Shown piece by piece: positions 19,292-28,467 of a DNA stretch of 64,000 bases. The first letter of the stretch is position 1, and every line of letters starts with the position of its first letter. The notes under the pieces are model-generated. The model searched no databases and had not been told where the DNA came from. It worked only from the letters and a program-made list of their open reading frames with translations. Origin of the DNA: an uncultured delta proteobacterium (GTDB lineage: Bacteria; Myxococcota_A; Polyangia; Haliangiales; Haliangiaceae); the NCBI GenBank assembly GCA_900696455.1, contig CAADGB010000083.1, positions 1-64,000 of the forward strand, given 5' to 3'. A program made the translations under genes and the position numbers.

Positions 19292-21466
19292 GTGTCTGCC
19301 CCTGCCCCCGAGAACGAGATCGAGAGCGTTGGCGCGAGCATCCGCCGATTCGCAACCATCATTCGCAAGCGTGCCTGGCTGGTCGTCGTCGCCCTCGCCG
19401 TAGGCGTTACCGGTTCGCTGCTCTACTCGATGCAACAGCCGAAGGTCTACGAGGCGACCGCGACCGTCATCGTGAATCCTCAAGCCCCACGCGTCTTCGG
19501 CAACGACGTCGATGAGGTGTTCGAGCTCGGCACGGGGAGCTACTGGTCCAACCAAGAGTACTACAACACCCAGGTCGACATCCTGGGGTCGTTCCCGCTG
19601 GCCAAGACGACGGTCTCGAAGACTTTCGGCGAAAGCAGGTACTTCGAGCATCTGGCCCCGAAGGAGCGCTTCCCGGCTCTTTCCGAGCCTGAGCGAATCG
19701 ATCTGGCGGCGGACGTGCTCGTTTCGTCGCTAGCGGCCGCCCAGGCGAGGGAGAGCCGGATCGTCCGGATTAGCGTGCGGCACGGCGATCCCGAGCTGGC
19801 GAGGGAGCTCGCCAACGAGCATGTGCGCTCATACCTGGGCCACATGCGCGGCAAGCGCGTGAAGGGTACCGGCGACGTCTCCCGGTACCTGGCGACGGAG
19901 CAGGACACTGCGGAGAAGACCCTCCGTACCACCGAGGAGAAAGTCTACGAGTTCAAGAGAAAGCACGACATCCTGTCGGTCTCCCTCGAGGACCGCCAGA
20001 GCATCCTGGCGGCGGATATCACGCGATACAGCGCGGCGCTCGGGGATGCGCGCGTCAAGCGGACCGAGCTTGGCAGCACCCTTCGCCGCGCGCAGGCCCT
20101 CAAGGGCGAGGACGTGCTTGTCTCCCCGGTCTTCGCGCTTCTCGAGAACGGGGACGTTGTCGCCGCGATCAAGAAGTCTTACCAGGACGAGGTCGCCAAG
20201 CTGGGCGAGATCCAGTCGCTCTGGGGGCCGAAGAGCGAGAAGTACACGCAGCAGCAGCGCCGCGTGGCAGAGCTGCTGGCGTCGCTCGAGGCCGAGGCTC
20301 GTCGCGCGGTTCGTGTGATGGAGGTGAAGTTCCAGGCGGCGCAGGCGACCGAGGCCGCGCTGGCTGACGAGCTCGAGCGGCTGAAGGCACAGGCGATGGC
20401 CCTTGGCCCGCTGGCGATCGAGTACAACCGGTTGGTCCGCGAACAGAAGAGCGCCGAGGAAAACCTGAACCTGCTCATCGGGAGACTGCGGACGAGCCAG
20501 CAAGAGGGCCGCAACGAGCAGATCAACGTCGAGGAACACGAGGCCGCTCGGGGCGCGTACCTCGTCTTTCCCCGCACCAAGCTCAACGTCACGCTGGCCG
20601 CGCTGCTGTCGCTGCTGCTCGGCGTGGCGCTGACGTTCCTGCTCGACTACCTCGATCGGACGATCAAGACCTCCGAGGACGTCGACCGTCTCGTGGGGTC
20701 ACCGCTGCTTGGCATCATCCCGGTCGTATCCGAGGTCCCCTCGGGCGACGATCCCAAGTCGACGCGCGTTCGCGACCTGTACGTGTTCCAGAACCCCACG
20801 TCGCGAGCGGCCGAGTGCTGCCGTTCGATCCGGACGAACATCCTGTTCTCTTCCGCCGATCGCTCGATGAAGACCATCACCGTCTCGAGCCCCCGGCCGC
20901 GGGAAGGGAAGACGACCACGACGATCTACATGGGAACGATCATGGCCCAGAGCGGTCAGCGCGTCCTCCTGATCGATACCGACCTGCGACGCCCGAGGTT
21001 GCACAAGTCCCTCGGCGTCTCCAAGAACCGTGGCATCACCAACCTGATCCTGGGCGATGCCACGATCGACGATGTCGTGAAGTCAACCGACATCCCGAAC
21101 ATGTACGTCTTGCCCTGTGGCCCCCAACCTCCCAACCCCGCCGAGCTCCTCCTCACGAACCGGTTCCGGCAGGTGCTCGCCGAGCTCGAGGCTCGATTCG
21201 ATCGAATCCTTCTCGATTCACCGCCAGTCCTCGCGGTCACCGACGCCGTCGTGCTTGCGCGCATGTCCAGCGGCGTGATCATCGTAGCTCAGGCGGGCAA
21301 GACCCTCCTGGACGACGTCTCCCACACCGCGCGCAAGTTCAAGGACGTCGACGCACCCATCCTCGGGATGATCCTCAACGACATGGACATCTCGGATCGA
21401 CGCTACGGCTACTACTACGCATACGGCAGCTACGGCGACCAGCCCAAGGCCGAAGCCGAGGCGTGA
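19292..21466 (+). CDS. Polysaccharide co-polymerase and tyrosine autokinase (Wzc/BY-kinase)
   Basis: The 724-residue protein carries a Wzz domain between membrane helices at about 31-50 (AWLVVVALAVGVTGSLLYSM) and 430-450 (LNVTLAALLSLLLGVALTFL), with a periplasmic coiled-coil stretch between. The cytoplasmic BY-kinase domain has Walker A PREGKTTTT at about 535, Walker A' LLIDTDLRRPRLHKSL and Walker B ILLDSPPVL. It ends in a Tyr cluster (RRYGYYYAYGSYG), the usual autophosphorylation tail. Such proteins control polymer length and export with Wzy and the OPX protein. The start is GTG. The dehydratase gene follows after a single base. Confidence 0.95.
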   Translation: MSAPAPENEIESVGASIRRFATIIRKRAWLVVVALAVGVTGSLLYSMQQPKVYEATATVIVNPQAPRVFGNDVDEVFELGTGSYWSNQEYYNTQVDILGSFPLAKTTVSKTFGESRYFEHLAPKERFPALSEPERIDLAADVLVSSLAAAQARESRIVRISVRHGDPELARELANEHVRSYLGHMRGKRVKGTGDVSRYLATEQDTAEKTLRTTEEKVYEFKRKHDILSVSLEDRQSILAADITRYSAALGDARVKRTELGSTLRRAQALKGEDVLVSPVFALLENGDVVAAIKKSYQDEVAKLGEIQSLWGPKSEKYTQQQRRVAELLASLEAEARRAVRVMEVKFQAAQATEAALADELERLKAQAMALGPLAIEYNRLVREQKSAEENLNLLIGRLRTSQQEGRNEQINVEEHEAARGAYLVFPRTKLNVTLAALLSLLLGVALTFLLDYLDRTIKTSEDVDRLVGSPLLGIIPVVSEVPSGDDPKSTRVRDLYVFQNPTSRAAECCRSIRTNILFSSADRSMKTITVSSPRPREGKTTTTIYMGTIMAQSGQRVLLIDTDLRRPRLHKSLGVSKNRGITNLILGDATIDDVVKSTDIPNMYVLPCGPQPPNPAELLLTNRFRQVLAELEARFDRILLDSPPVLAVTDAVVLARMSSGVIIVAQAGKTLLDDVSHTARKFKDVDAPILGMILNDMDISDRRYGYYYAYGSYGDQPKAEAEA

Positions 21467-21467
21467 C

Positions 21468-23387
21468 GTGAGCCCTTCACCAACAGGTTCGGCGACCGCG
21501 CTCAGCGGCAACCTACCAGCGATGCGCCGCCGCCAGACCAAGGCGGCGGCGATCATGCTCGACTTCGCGATCGTGCTCGCGAGTGGCATGGCGGCCTATC
21601 TCGCTCGGTTCGAAGGGGCCATCCCCTCGACGTTCTTCCGTCAGATGCTGGTGCTGGTTCCCGTCCTCGCGGTGCTCCGGATCGCGACGAATGGCCTGTT
21701 CGGCGTGTATCGGATGGTGTGGCGCTATGTGGGCCTGATCGAGGCCCTGCGGTTCGCTCAGTCTGTCGCCCTCGTCAGCCTCCTCCTGCTGCTGGGTCGC
21801 GTCTTCCTGGTCCACCTCGACCCACACCTGATCTTCCCCTACTCGATCATCCTGACCGAGGGCGCGCTCAGCTTCCTCGGTCTCGCTGGTGCTCGCTTCA
21901 TCCCCCGGATCCGGGCCGAGCGCTCCCGGTCCGAAGGGGGAGCGTCGACGATCCTGATCGGTGCAGGACAGGGCGGACTCGCGATCATCAAGGAGGCGAA
22001 TCGTCACCCTGAGCTGGGCATCCGCCCGAGCGGATTCCTCGATGACGACCCGCAGAAGGCGGGCATGACGATCGGGAATCTCCGTGTCCTCGGTGCAGTA
22101 CGTGACGCGGAGCGCGTCCTGCGGCAGACGGGCGCGGAGCGTGTGATCATCACGAGCGCAGCGTTCTCGCCGAAGGCGATCAGTCGAGTGATGGATGTGT
22201 GCGGTCCGCTGGGCGTGGAGGTCAGCATCATCAAGGGCACGTACGAGCACCTGGATGCTGGCGCGACCGGGACGACGGCCTCCGCGCTGGTTCGCGAGGT
22301 CCGCATCGAGGATCTCCTCTCGCGCGACCCCGTGCCACCGTCCCTGTCACTCGACGACCTGCGCCAGTACTACGCAGGGAAGCGCATCCTCGTGACCGGG
22401 GCCGGTGGTTCGATCGGTAGCGAGCTGTGCCGCCAGCTCGCGCTGATGAACCCGGCGCGACTCCTCCTGCTCGAGCGCGACGAGACCAACCTGTTCGAGA
22501 TCGATCGCGAGCTCGCGGGCCGTGGTCTTGCCGGCGTCGCGGTGCCACTGCTGATCGACGTGATGGACAGCCGCGCGGCCGAGCGCGTCTTCAAGGAGAC
22601 ACAGCCTCAGGTCGTCTTTCATGCGGCGGCGTACAAGCATGTGCCGATGATGGAGCGATTCCCATGGGAGGCCGTCAAGAACAACGTCTTCGGTACAAAG
22701 CAGCTCGTCGAGCTCGCTGACGAGCATCGCGTCGAGTCGTTCGTCATGATCTCCACCGACAAGGCGATCAACCCCACGAGCATCATGGGTGCGACCAAGC
22801 GCCTCGCAGAGCAACTCGTGCAGGAGATCGCAGCCCGGTCGCGGACGAGATTCTCCTGTGTCCGCTTCGGGAACGTCCTTGGTAGCCGAGGTTCTGTCGT
22901 CGGGATCTTCCGCGACCAGATCGCGAACGGCGGGCCAGTCACCGTCACACACCCCGAGGCGACTCGCTACTTCATGACGATTCCGGAAGCGGCCAACCTC
23001 GTCCTGCAGTCCGGGACCATCGGCGCTGCCGGCGAGGTGTTCCTCCTGGACATGGGCGAACCGGTCAACATCATGAACCTTGCCCGGCAGATGATCCGCC
23101 TGTCTGGATTCACGGAACAGCAGGTCCCGATACGGGTCGTCGGTACACGTCCTGGCGAGAAGCTCTTCGAAGAGCTGTCCACCTCCGCTGAAGACCTCGC
23201 CCCGACCGACCTCCGCAAGATCTACCGCTGTCGACCGATCGCGCCCCCTGCCCGCCTGGGGCAGATCATCGAGCAACTCAACTTCATGGTCAAGGCGCGA
23301 GATGCAGACGGCATCCGCGAGGTCATGCGGGCGCTCGATATCGGCTACGAGATCACGCCCTCGAGGAGGGCCCCGGAGCCGGCCTGA
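21468..23387 (+). CDS. CapD/WbpM-type nucleotide-sugar 4,6-dehydratase
   Basis: The 639-residue enzyme has four N-terminal membrane helices, a first nucleotide-binding domain (TILIGAGQGGLAIIKEA) and a C-terminal SDR domain with GAGGSIGSELCRQL at about 310. The active region STDKAINPTSIMGATK has Met in place of the usual SDR Tyr, as in FlaA1/WbpM-type UDP-GlcNAc 4,6-dehydratases. It should make a 4-keto-6-deoxy sugar for later amination, which fits the aminotransferase at 28464. The start is GTG, one base after the kinase stop. The 3' end overlaps the convergent FG-GAP protein gene by 35 bases. Confidence 0.95.
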   Translation: MSPSPTGSATALSGNLPAMRRRQTKAAAIMLDFAIVLASGMAAYLARFEGAIPSTFFRQMLVLVPVLAVLRIATNGLFGVYRMVWRYVGLIEALRFAQSVALVSLLLLLGRVFLVHLDPHLIFPYSIILTEGALSFLGLAGARFIPRIRAERSRSEGGASTILIGAGQGGLAIIKEANRHPELGIRPSGFLDDDPQKAGMTIGNLRVLGAVRDAERVLRQTGAERVIITSAAFSPKAISRVMDVCGPLGVEVSIIKGTYEHLDAGATGTTASALVREVRIEDLLSRDPVPPSLSLDDLRQYYAGKRILVTGAGGSIGSELCRQLALMNPARLLLLERDETNLFEIDRELAGRGLAGVAVPLLIDVMDSRAAERVFKETQPQVVFHAAAYKHVPMMERFPWEAVKNNVFGTKQLVELADEHRVESFVMISTDKAINPTSIMGATKRLAEQLVQEIAARSRTRFSCVRFGNVLGSRGSVVGIFRDQIANGGPVTVTHPEATRYFMTIPEAANLVLQSGTIGAAGEVFLLDMGEPVNIMNLARQMIRLSGFTEQQVPIRVVGTRPGEKLFEELSTSAEDLAPTDLRKIYRCRPIAPPARLGQIIEQLNFMVKARDADGIREVMRALDIGYEITPSRRAPEPA

Positions 23388-26300
23388 GTCGCCGCCGAAT
23401 CCCGATCAGCGGCAGGGCGAAGAGCGCGAGCGCGGCGGACGAGGTGTCGGCCGCATCACAGCATCCCCCGGCACCGGACGGCGGTCCCGGATCGGCATCT
23501 GGACCGCCATCCGGCGCTGGCGCCGGTGGGTGACGAACCAGGACGCCGTCACTCAGTCGGTCCGGTGACACGCCTGCTGCGGACACGGCACGGACGGCAA
23601 CGTCGTACCGCTGACGATCCTGGAGGGTGAGCCCGGCCTGGGTCATCGTGGTCGCAGCGACGCGGATCCACGCTGGCGAGGTGACGAAGTTCCCATCCGC
23701 ATCGACGACCGCCACATCGTATGCCGCCGCCCCCGGCACCGGATCCCAGGCCGCCGAGAGAGTGTCGCGTGTCTCGACCTCATCAACATCCTCGGCGCCC
23801 ATCGCCAGCGGGTCCAGATCTCGCACCCATGCTGGAGGTGGTAGCGGTGCGTTGCGCACGCCGTACAGGTACCCATCGGCGACCGAAACGACGAGCTCAT
23901 CGAGCCCATCCGCGTCGAGGTCACCGAAGGCGACCGCCCCGACCGGGGCTGCGAAGGGGACGGCGAAGTCGAGCATCATCGTGCAAGGGTCGAGCGCGTA
24001 CAGCCAGCCGTCACTCGAGCCCACGACCGCCGACGGCCGGCCATCCCCTGTCAGATCCGGGTGGACGTATACCGACGTGAGCTGCCCCCCGAGAGCACCC
24101 GCCGCAAGCGCCGTCGCTTCGTCCGGATAGAGCGCTCCGTCGGCGAGGACCACGGCGGCGGCTCTGCCGATGGCCGCCCCGGCCTGCTCGGTGACCTTCA
24201 AGGTCGATGGTCGCAGGAGCGAGGTGGCCACGGCGAGCTCTCGGCCCCCGCAGGTCGCCAGGGCTGCGTACGGATACGGCCGATCGTTGTCGTTCGAGAC
24301 CCAGCGGACAGCCAGGTCGTGACCGAGCAGGCGGGCCGGGAAGAACGAACCAGAGAGCAGGACATCGTAGGCACCATCTCCGTCGACGTCGCGCAGCGTC
24401 GGAAGCGCGTACGTCACCGTACTTGGTGCGTTCGTGGCGAGCGTGGTGCCATCGACGCCGGACAGCACGTACAAGCCGAAGTGATGAAATACGACGTCGT
24501 CCGTGCCATCACCGTTCCAGTCAGCGACCGCGTGGCCCGAAGGGATGCGGACCGCGCCCCCACCCGTGGTCGTCGTCCATAGCCTCGCCCCCGTCGAACC
24601 CGCGTACGCGGTGGTCTGGAGCATGAGGTCATCGCTGTTACCCCACTGGATCGAGATGTCCGGGATGTCATCGCCGTCGAAGTTCCCGAGAACGGGATCA
24701 TTGAACACCTGCGCCCCCAGCGGGACTTCCCAGAGCAATGCCCCCCCGCCATCGACCCGTACGAGCTTCTCCGTCGGTGGCACGGACTCCAGATCCAGGC
24801 TTCGACACACCAGCCCAGGTCCTCCGGCCTGGCCGAGGTTCGGTGCGATCGTCGGCGCCTGCGAGGCGGCGCGTTCCCAGAGCCGGCGGGGCGGGCTTGC
24901 ATTCGTTGCACCGGCAACACCGAGTGCCACGAGGACGCCGCGACTATCGACAACGGCGAGCTCCGGGCGCTGTGTTCCCATCAGGTTCGCGACGACCGGG
25001 CCGGCGGTCAGATCCAACCAGCCGCCTCGGTCGTAGTACTGGCCGGCACGAAACGAGCCGATCTCGACCAAGCCCGTGAGGGTCAGCGTGCTGATGCGGC
25101 CATCGCTCGTCGAGGTCGTGAGCCGCTCGGGGGTGCGCCACCCGGCAAGGATCTGTGCGCCCGCAGTGGCCGACCACGACCGGAGGTTGGTCTCGGTGGA
25201 CGCGTGGATGTCATAGACGTTGAGGTCCGAGGGGCGCTTGGTATCGATCGTGAAGAGGTCGCCGGTGCCGGAGTCGTCGACGTCGGGATGGATCAGGCGG
25301 GTGGCCAGCGGTTGCTTTCTGGCCAGCTCCCAGTCGAGCCCCACCATGCTGCGTCGGTTCTTCAGGCGCCATAGCGGCTCGAGCCTGACCGGCGCATCAC
25401 GACGGAACCGCCAGCCCTGGATCTGCTGGCTCGCCTGGGTGAGGTACACGGGCGCAGCCGCCGGCGAAAGCACGGCACCGACCGATTCCTGCTCGTCGAT
25501 CGTCGCGAGGACCTGGCCGCTGGCCGCATCGAGGATCGAGGTCGTCGCGACGCCATCCCCTCGCGTGCCGGTGACCGTCACCTCGAAACTCCCATCGCCG
25601 TCGAGATCCACGACATGTCCGTGCCCAAGGCGGAGCTCGGCGTCGAGATCTCCGACGTTCTGTTCCCAGATGACGTCGAGTCGCGCAGGCGTCGTTCGAA
25701 ACGCGAGCGCGTACACCCGGTGGCCCGTTCCGGCAGGGGCGGCGCTGTACCCCAGCGCGCAGATCAGCTCCTGCCCGGCCCCCGGGAGGACGTCGGCCGG
25801 CTCGCAGTACGAGGCACTGACCCAGCTGCCCAGGTGAGCGCTCCTCGCCAGCTCCGCTCCCGTGGCGCCGGCGAGGATCCTGATGTCGTTCTGACTCGAG
25901 ACGACGAGCTCGTCACGTCCGTCACCCGTGACGTCGGCGATCACCATCGCGCGTGAGCCCGCGCACGCAGCGGCCGTGAGTCGCCAGAGCTCACGCGGCG
26001 ACGAGACCGAGTCTGCGAACGAGTACACGAGGCCCGGGATCGGGCCGCGCACCTGACAGCAGAAGCACTCCATGATGACAAGCTCGGCGCCAGGTACTCC
26101 ATCGAGGTCCGCGGCCCTGACCCCACCGATCGTGCCCATCTCGCCCGGCGGTTCTCCCCAGTGCATCGTGCCGTCAAGGTCGAAGACGAAGACCCGGTTC
26201 GACGACTGAACGACGAGCTCCCGGACCGCGTCCCCGTCCAGGTCGGTGTAGGCGACCAGTTGCGTGATCCCGAGGTTGTCCGAGGCCCAGCGCTCGATGC

Positions 26301-26556
26301 CGTGCACCGAGGTCACGCGCACGCGCCCCCCGCTGACGGACGCGACCTCCTCACCCTCTAGCGGGATGACGTGGCCGGAACCCAGGTTGCCGCCGAGGAA
26401 GTACCGCCAGTACGGCAGCGGCGTTCTGAGGTCACCGCGCTCGCCTCCGGCGCCGGTCCGCCGAGGGTCGCCGCGTGACATCGGCCAGTCCGCGTAGGCA
26501 GCGCCGGCGAGGAAGACCGCTGCCGCGAAGGTGATGCAGCTCAGCTTGCCGCGCAT
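23353..26556 (-). CDS. Secreted FG-GAP/VCBS-repeat protein with fibronectin-like domain and MYXO-CTERM-like tail
   Basis: The 1067-residue protein has a signal peptide (MRGKLSCITFAAAVFLAGAAYA) and many FG-GAP/VCBS-type Ca-binding repeats (DLDGDAVRELVV, VDLDGDGSFEVTV, DWNGDGTDDVVF, DLDADGLDELVV), which usually form a beta-propeller. A fibronectin type III-like segment precedes a Pro/Asp-rich linker. The end has a GGCC motif, a hydrophobic stretch (SSAALALFALPLIGI) and RRRLR, which fits MYXO-CTERM sorting tails for outer-surface anchoring. It is probably surface-exposed; the ligand is unknown. Its 3' end overlaps the dehydratase gene on the other strand. Confidence 0.9.
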   Translation of the reverse strand: MRGKLSCITFAAAVFLAGAAYADWPMSRGDPRRTGAGGERGDLRTPLPYWRYFLGGNLGSGHVIPLEGEEVASVSGGRVRVTSVHGIERWASDNLGITQLVAYTDLDGDAVRELVVQSSNRVFVFDLDGTMHWGEPPGEMGTIGGVRAADLDGVPGAELVIMECFCCQVRGPIPGLVYSFADSVSSPRELWRLTAAACAGSRAMVIADVTGDGRDELVVSSQNDIRILAGATGAELARSAHLGSWVSASYCEPADVLPGAGQELICALGYSAAPAGTGHRVYALAFRTTPARLDVIWEQNVGDLDAELRLGHGHVVDLDGDGSFEVTVTGTRGDGVATTSILDAASGQVLATIDEQESVGAVLSPAAAPVYLTQASQQIQGWRFRRDAPVRLEPLWRLKNRRSMVGLDWELARKQPLATRLIHPDVDDSGTGDLFTIDTKRPSDLNVYDIHASTETNLRSWSATAGAQILAGWRTPERLTTSTSDGRISTLTLTGLVEIGSFRAGQYYDRGGWLDLTAGPVVANLMGTQRPELAVVDSRGVLVALGVAGATNASPPRRLWERAASQAPTIAPNLGQAGGPGLVCRSLDLESVPPTEKLVRVDGGGALLWEVPLGAQVFNDPVLGNFDGDDIPDISIQWGNSDDLMLQTTAYAGSTGARLWTTTTGGGAVRIPSGHAVADWNGDGTDDVVFHHFGLYVLSGVDGTTLATNAPSTVTYALPTLRDVDGDGAYDVLLSGSFFPARLLGHDLAVRWVSNDNDRPYPYAALATCGGRELAVATSLLRPSTLKVTEQAGAAIGRAAAVVLADGALYPDEATALAAGALGGQLTSVYVHPDLTGDGRPSAVVGSSDGWLYALDPCTMMLDFAVPFAAPVGAVAFGDLDADGLDELVVSVADGYLYGVRNAPLPPPAWVRDLDPLAMGAEDVDEVETRDTLSAAWDPVPGAAAYDVAVVDADGNFVTSPAWIRVAATTMTQAGLTLQDRQRYDVAVRAVSAAGVSPDRLSDGVLVRHPPAPAPDGGPDADPGPPSGAGGCCDAADTSSAALALFALPLIGIRRRLRPAPGPSSRA

Positions 26557-26603
26557 GACCGAAGTCTAGCTCCGGCCCGTCACCGTGGGTCCGCAAAAGG
26601 CGG

Positions 26604-27710
26604 TCACCGGGGCGCCCCGCCCCCCTCCCAGAGGGCCAGGTGTCCGGCGGCACTGGCTGCGGTCGTGAAGCCCGTCGCGGAGAAGCTCCGGCGGCGCTCG
26701 CGTCGCTGCTCGGAGCTGGGGGCGTCCGCCAGCGCATCACGGAGCGCCTGCGCCCAATCCGACGCCGGACGATCGAGCGCACGGATCCGGATCCCGGGCA
26801 TGACGGCTGCGATCTCGCGCACCCCCGGGAGGTCGGGTGCGACCACGGGCGTCCCGGCCGCCAGGGACTCCAGCACGACCCCGGGCAGCCCCTCGCGACT
26901 GGAGGTGAGCAGGGAAGCGTCCGCAGCACCGAGGATACTCGCGGTATCCAGACGCTCGCCCGCGAAGTGGACCCGGCTGGAGAGCCCGTGGAGACGGGCG
27001 AGAGCACGAGCCTCTCGCTCGAGGGGCGTGCCGCCGCGTCCTACGAACACGAGGTGCGCCGGGCTGAGCGAAGCGAGCGCCGCCATGACCTCGACCGCCC
27101 ACGGCTGATTCTTGGGGTGCTCGAACCTGCCAACCTGGACGACCATGGGGGCGGTCGCAGGCACGCCCAGCTCCGCGCGAACGCCCGCGGGATCGGCGCT
27201 GGCGAACCGCGCGGGGTCGACGCCCGTGTGGAGGACGCGACAGCGAGCGTCCCCCCGCCAGCGGGGCCACGCTTCGTCCAGGACCCCGGCCGACACGCCT
27301 ACGATATCGGTCGCTACCTGGTCCAGGAGCAGCTGCATCGCGCGGCGGTAGGTGCGGCGGCGAAGCGATGAATCCGCGCCGTCGGCGGTGGTACGGAAGT
27401 GACAGATGCGAACCGGCACGCCCGCGAGCGCCGCCAGGGCGAGAATGGCGCCCGAGGCAAAGTGGACGTGCGAGTGCACCACGCCGGGGCGGCGCTCCTG
27501 TAGGAGTCGGACGAACGCCCGAGGAAATGCGCGATCGAGCACGCAGGGGTGTACACGCCCTCCCATTGCCTCGATGTCGGTCGCCATGGAGCCGCGCCGG
27601 CCACTCAGGGTGCAGAACTCCATCTGTACCCTGTCCGCTGGGATCGCACGCATGACCTCAAGAGTGCGAATCTCGGCGCCGCCGCGATCCATCGCACCGA
27701 AGACGTGCAT
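26604..27710 (-). CDS. Glycosyltransferase family 4 (GT-B)
   Basis: The 368-residue enzyme has the GT-B pattern: N-terminal VMHVFGAMDRGGAEIRTLEV, linker region VVQVGRFEHPKNQPWAVEVM, and C-terminal donor site SSREGLPGVVLESLAAGTPV with the EX7E Glu pair. Such enzymes add a sugar from a nucleotide donor to the growing lipid-linked unit at the inner membrane. The ATG at 27710 is preferred because it directly precedes HVFGAMDRGG, the usual GT4 N-terminus. The frame continues upstream, but those residues look random and would run across the divergent sugar transferase start. Confidence 0.92.
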   Translation of the reverse strand: MHVFGAMDRGGAEIRTLEVMRAIPADRVQMEFCTLSGRRGSMATDIEAMGGRVHPCVLDRAFPRAFVRLLQERRPGVVHSHVHFASGAILALAALAGVPVRICHFRTTADGADSSLRRRTYRRAMQLLLDQVATDIVGVSAGVLDEAWPRWRGDARCRVLHTGVDPARFASADPAGVRAELGVPATAPMVVQVGRFEHPKNQPWAVEVMAALASLSPAHLVFVGRGGTPLEREARALARLHGLSSRVHFAGERLDTASILGAADASLLTSSREGLPGVVLESLAAGTPVVAPDLPGVREIAAVMPGIRIRALDRPASDWAQALRDALADAPSSEQRRERRRSFSATGFTTAASAAGHLALWEGGGAPR

Positions 27711-27816
27711 CACGCGGAGCGGGCTCCGGGGTGCAGAACGGCCGGGCACTGCGGACCATGGTATCTTACCTCCCCGGCGACCGGCGGCGCGAAGCTGCCG
27801 TTCTACCGCTCGTCCG

Positions 27817-28467
27817 ATGCCCCAACCCAACCTCCAGCGCCTCGTCAAGCGCGGGCTTGATCTCGCGGGAGCGAGCGCCGCGCTCGTCGTCACCGCGCCG
27901 GTGATGGCAGGCACAGCGCTCGCCATCGCCCTGGTGATGGGGACTCCCGTGCTCTACCGCCAGACACGCCCTGGCCTAGGTGGGAGGCCGTTCACGATGA
28001 GGAAGTTTCGCACGATGCGAGATGCGCTCGGGCCCGACGGCACGCCCCTACCTGATCACGTGCGCCTGACCGGCCTGGGTCGGTTCTTGCGCGCGACCAG
28101 CATCGACGAGCTTCCGGAGCTCCTGAACGTGCTGCGTGGCGATATGAGCCTTGTGGGTCCGCGGCCCTTGCTGATGCAGTACCTTGCGCGGTACTCAACC
28201 GAGCAGGCGCGGCGGCACGAGGTCAAGCCTGGGATCACGGGCTGGGCACAGGTCAACGGACGAAATGCCTTGACCTGGGAGGAGAAGTTCGCCCTCGACG
28301 TCTGGTACGTGGACCACTGGTCTCTGCAACTCGACCTCCGGATCCTGTTCCGCACGATCATGGCGGTTGTTCGTCGTGAAGGGATCTCGCACGCTGGCGG
28401 CGCGACGATGCCGCTCTTCGGCGGGACCACGTCGCCGGTACCGCCCAGCTCCCGAACTCTAGGATGA
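27817..28467 (+). CDS. Initiating sugar-phosphate transferase (monotopic PglC/WcaJ-type)
   Basis: The 216-residue protein matches the small monotopic phosphoglycosyl transferases: one N-terminal membrane segment (LDLAGASAALVVTAPVMAGT), KFRTMRDA, the catalytic Asp-Glu pair in SIDELPELLNVLRGDMSLVG, then PRPLLMQY and KPGITGWAQVNGR. It transfers a sugar-1-phosphate to undecaprenyl phosphate and so starts the repeat unit. It is divergent from the GT4 gene with 106 bases between starts. Its stop overlaps the next start as ATGA. Confidence 0.95.
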   Translation: MPQPNLQRLVKRGLDLAGASAALVVTAPVMAGTALAIALVMGTPVLYRQTRPGLGGRPFTMRKFRTMRDALGPDGTPLPDHVRLTGLGRFLRATSIDELPELLNVLRGDMSLVGPRPLLMQYLARYSTEQARRHEVKPGITGWAQVNGRNALTWEEKFALDVWYVDHWSLQLDLRILFRTIMAVVRREGISHAGGATMPLFGGTTSPVPPSSRTLG

